Of a DNA stretch of 6,677 nucleotides, positions 1 through 6,677 are shown one piece after another. The notes beneath the pieces are model-generated. The model was given only the letters and a program-made list of their open reading frames with translations, searched no databases and was not told the origin of the DNA. Made by a program: the position numbers and the translations under genes. Source of the stretch: an uncultured Collinsella sp. (GTDB taxonomy: Bacteria > Actinomycetota > Coriobacteriia > Coriobacteriales > Coriobacteriaceae); contig CATZTY010000057.1 in the NCBI GenBank assembly GCA_958424475.1, positions 1 to 6,677 of the forward strand, in the 5' to 3' direction. Numbering within the stretch: position 1 is the stretch's first letter; each line of letters opens with the position of its first letter.

Positions 1-2090
<2,090 letters not shown>

Positions 2091-2096
2091 TTGACT

Positions 2097-6572
<4,476 letters not shown>

Positions 6573-6598
6573 TTTCCTAGTACGTTAACCGCCCTTCC

Positions 6599-6635
6599 AA
6601 AGACCCGCTTCTCAACAGGGGAGCGGGTCTTTTTT
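6599..6635 (+). terminator. Rho-independent terminator of the rpoBC unit
   Basis: AGACCCGCT (6601-6609) pairs perfectly with AGCGGGTCT (6622-6630). The stem extends inward through U-G, C-G, U-G and C-G pairs to an AACA tetraloop (6614-6617) and outward by two A-T pairs (6599-6600 with 6631-6632), about 15 bp in all. A run of six T (6630-6635) follows the GC-rich stem. It begins 27 nt after the rpoC stop. The intervening bases 6573-6598 show no gene or promoter. The opposite strand has only three T after the stem, so termination is mainly on the + strand. Confidence 0.93.
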
Positions 6636-6651
6636 GGTGAGGAACGTTACC

Positions 6652-6667
6652 CCGACGAGCACGTCGG
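6652..6667. repeat. Short perfect inverted repeat downstream of the terminator
   Basis: CCGACG (6652-6657) and CGTCGG (6662-6667) form a 6-bp GC-rich stem around an AGCA loop. Flanking GGAA (6641-6644) and TTCC (6669-6672) could add an outer helix across an asymmetric internal loop. No T run follows, so it is not a terminator as seen. The window ends ten bases later, so its relation to any downstream gene cannot be judged. Confidence 0.4.
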
Positions 6668-6677
6668 ATTCCCGGAA

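Noticed and set aside
6595..6635. Bidirectional terminator serving a convergent gene on the - strand
   Set aside because: On the - strand the stem is followed by only three T before GG, too weak to support, and no convergent gene is visible.

Overview
The window carries the 3' part of rpoB (RNA polymerase beta) and a complete rpoC (beta'), both on the + strand, followed by a strong intrinsic terminator and about 40 bases of untyped sequence. The high G+C content, the strong G/C preference at third codon positions, the absence of the large E. coli insertions (SI2 in beta, SI3 in beta'), and a charged coiled-coil insertion in the beta' clamp like that of mycobacteria all point to Actinomycetota. 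The overall character of the proteins suggests class Coriobacteriia (Collinsella/Olsenella-like). That lineage call is an inference from remembered family sequences, not from a search.

Layout: bases 1-2090 encode the last 695 residues of beta, entering near E. coli residue 600. The rifampicin-resistance cluster lies upstream and is not visible. rpoC follows directly: a Shine-Dalgarno AAGGAG overlaps the end of rpoB, and the GTG at 2097 is the best start (in-frame TTG at 2091 is the alternative). rpoC ends at 6572. A 15-bp hairpin with a six-T run (6599-6635) closes the rpoBC unit. No other genes are supported; everything else coding-like is an out-of-frame or antisense shadow of these two genes.

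The two subunits together form the RNA polymerase active-centre cleft. Beta supplies the conserved catalytic-site lysines and the C-terminal clamp-linking segment. Beta' supplies the Mg2+-binding NADFDGD loop, bridge helix, trigger loop, two zinc sites and switch segments.

The part most worth attention is the C-terminus of beta'. After the canonical end of the core (PAGTG motif, residue ~1260) there are about 231 more residues, against about 45 in E. coli. This extension contains a helix-hairpin-helix domain that aligns without gaps to the C-terminal domain of the alpha subunit (alphaCTD), including counterparts of R265, N268, G296, K298 and E302, the residues alphaCTD uses to contact UP-element DNA. 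The protein then ends in a tail matching the E. coli beta' terminal ASLAELLN motif. Several usually near-invariant beta' motifs (bridge helix, trigger loop, the GLPRV..LFEAR segment and switch 1) are also altered.
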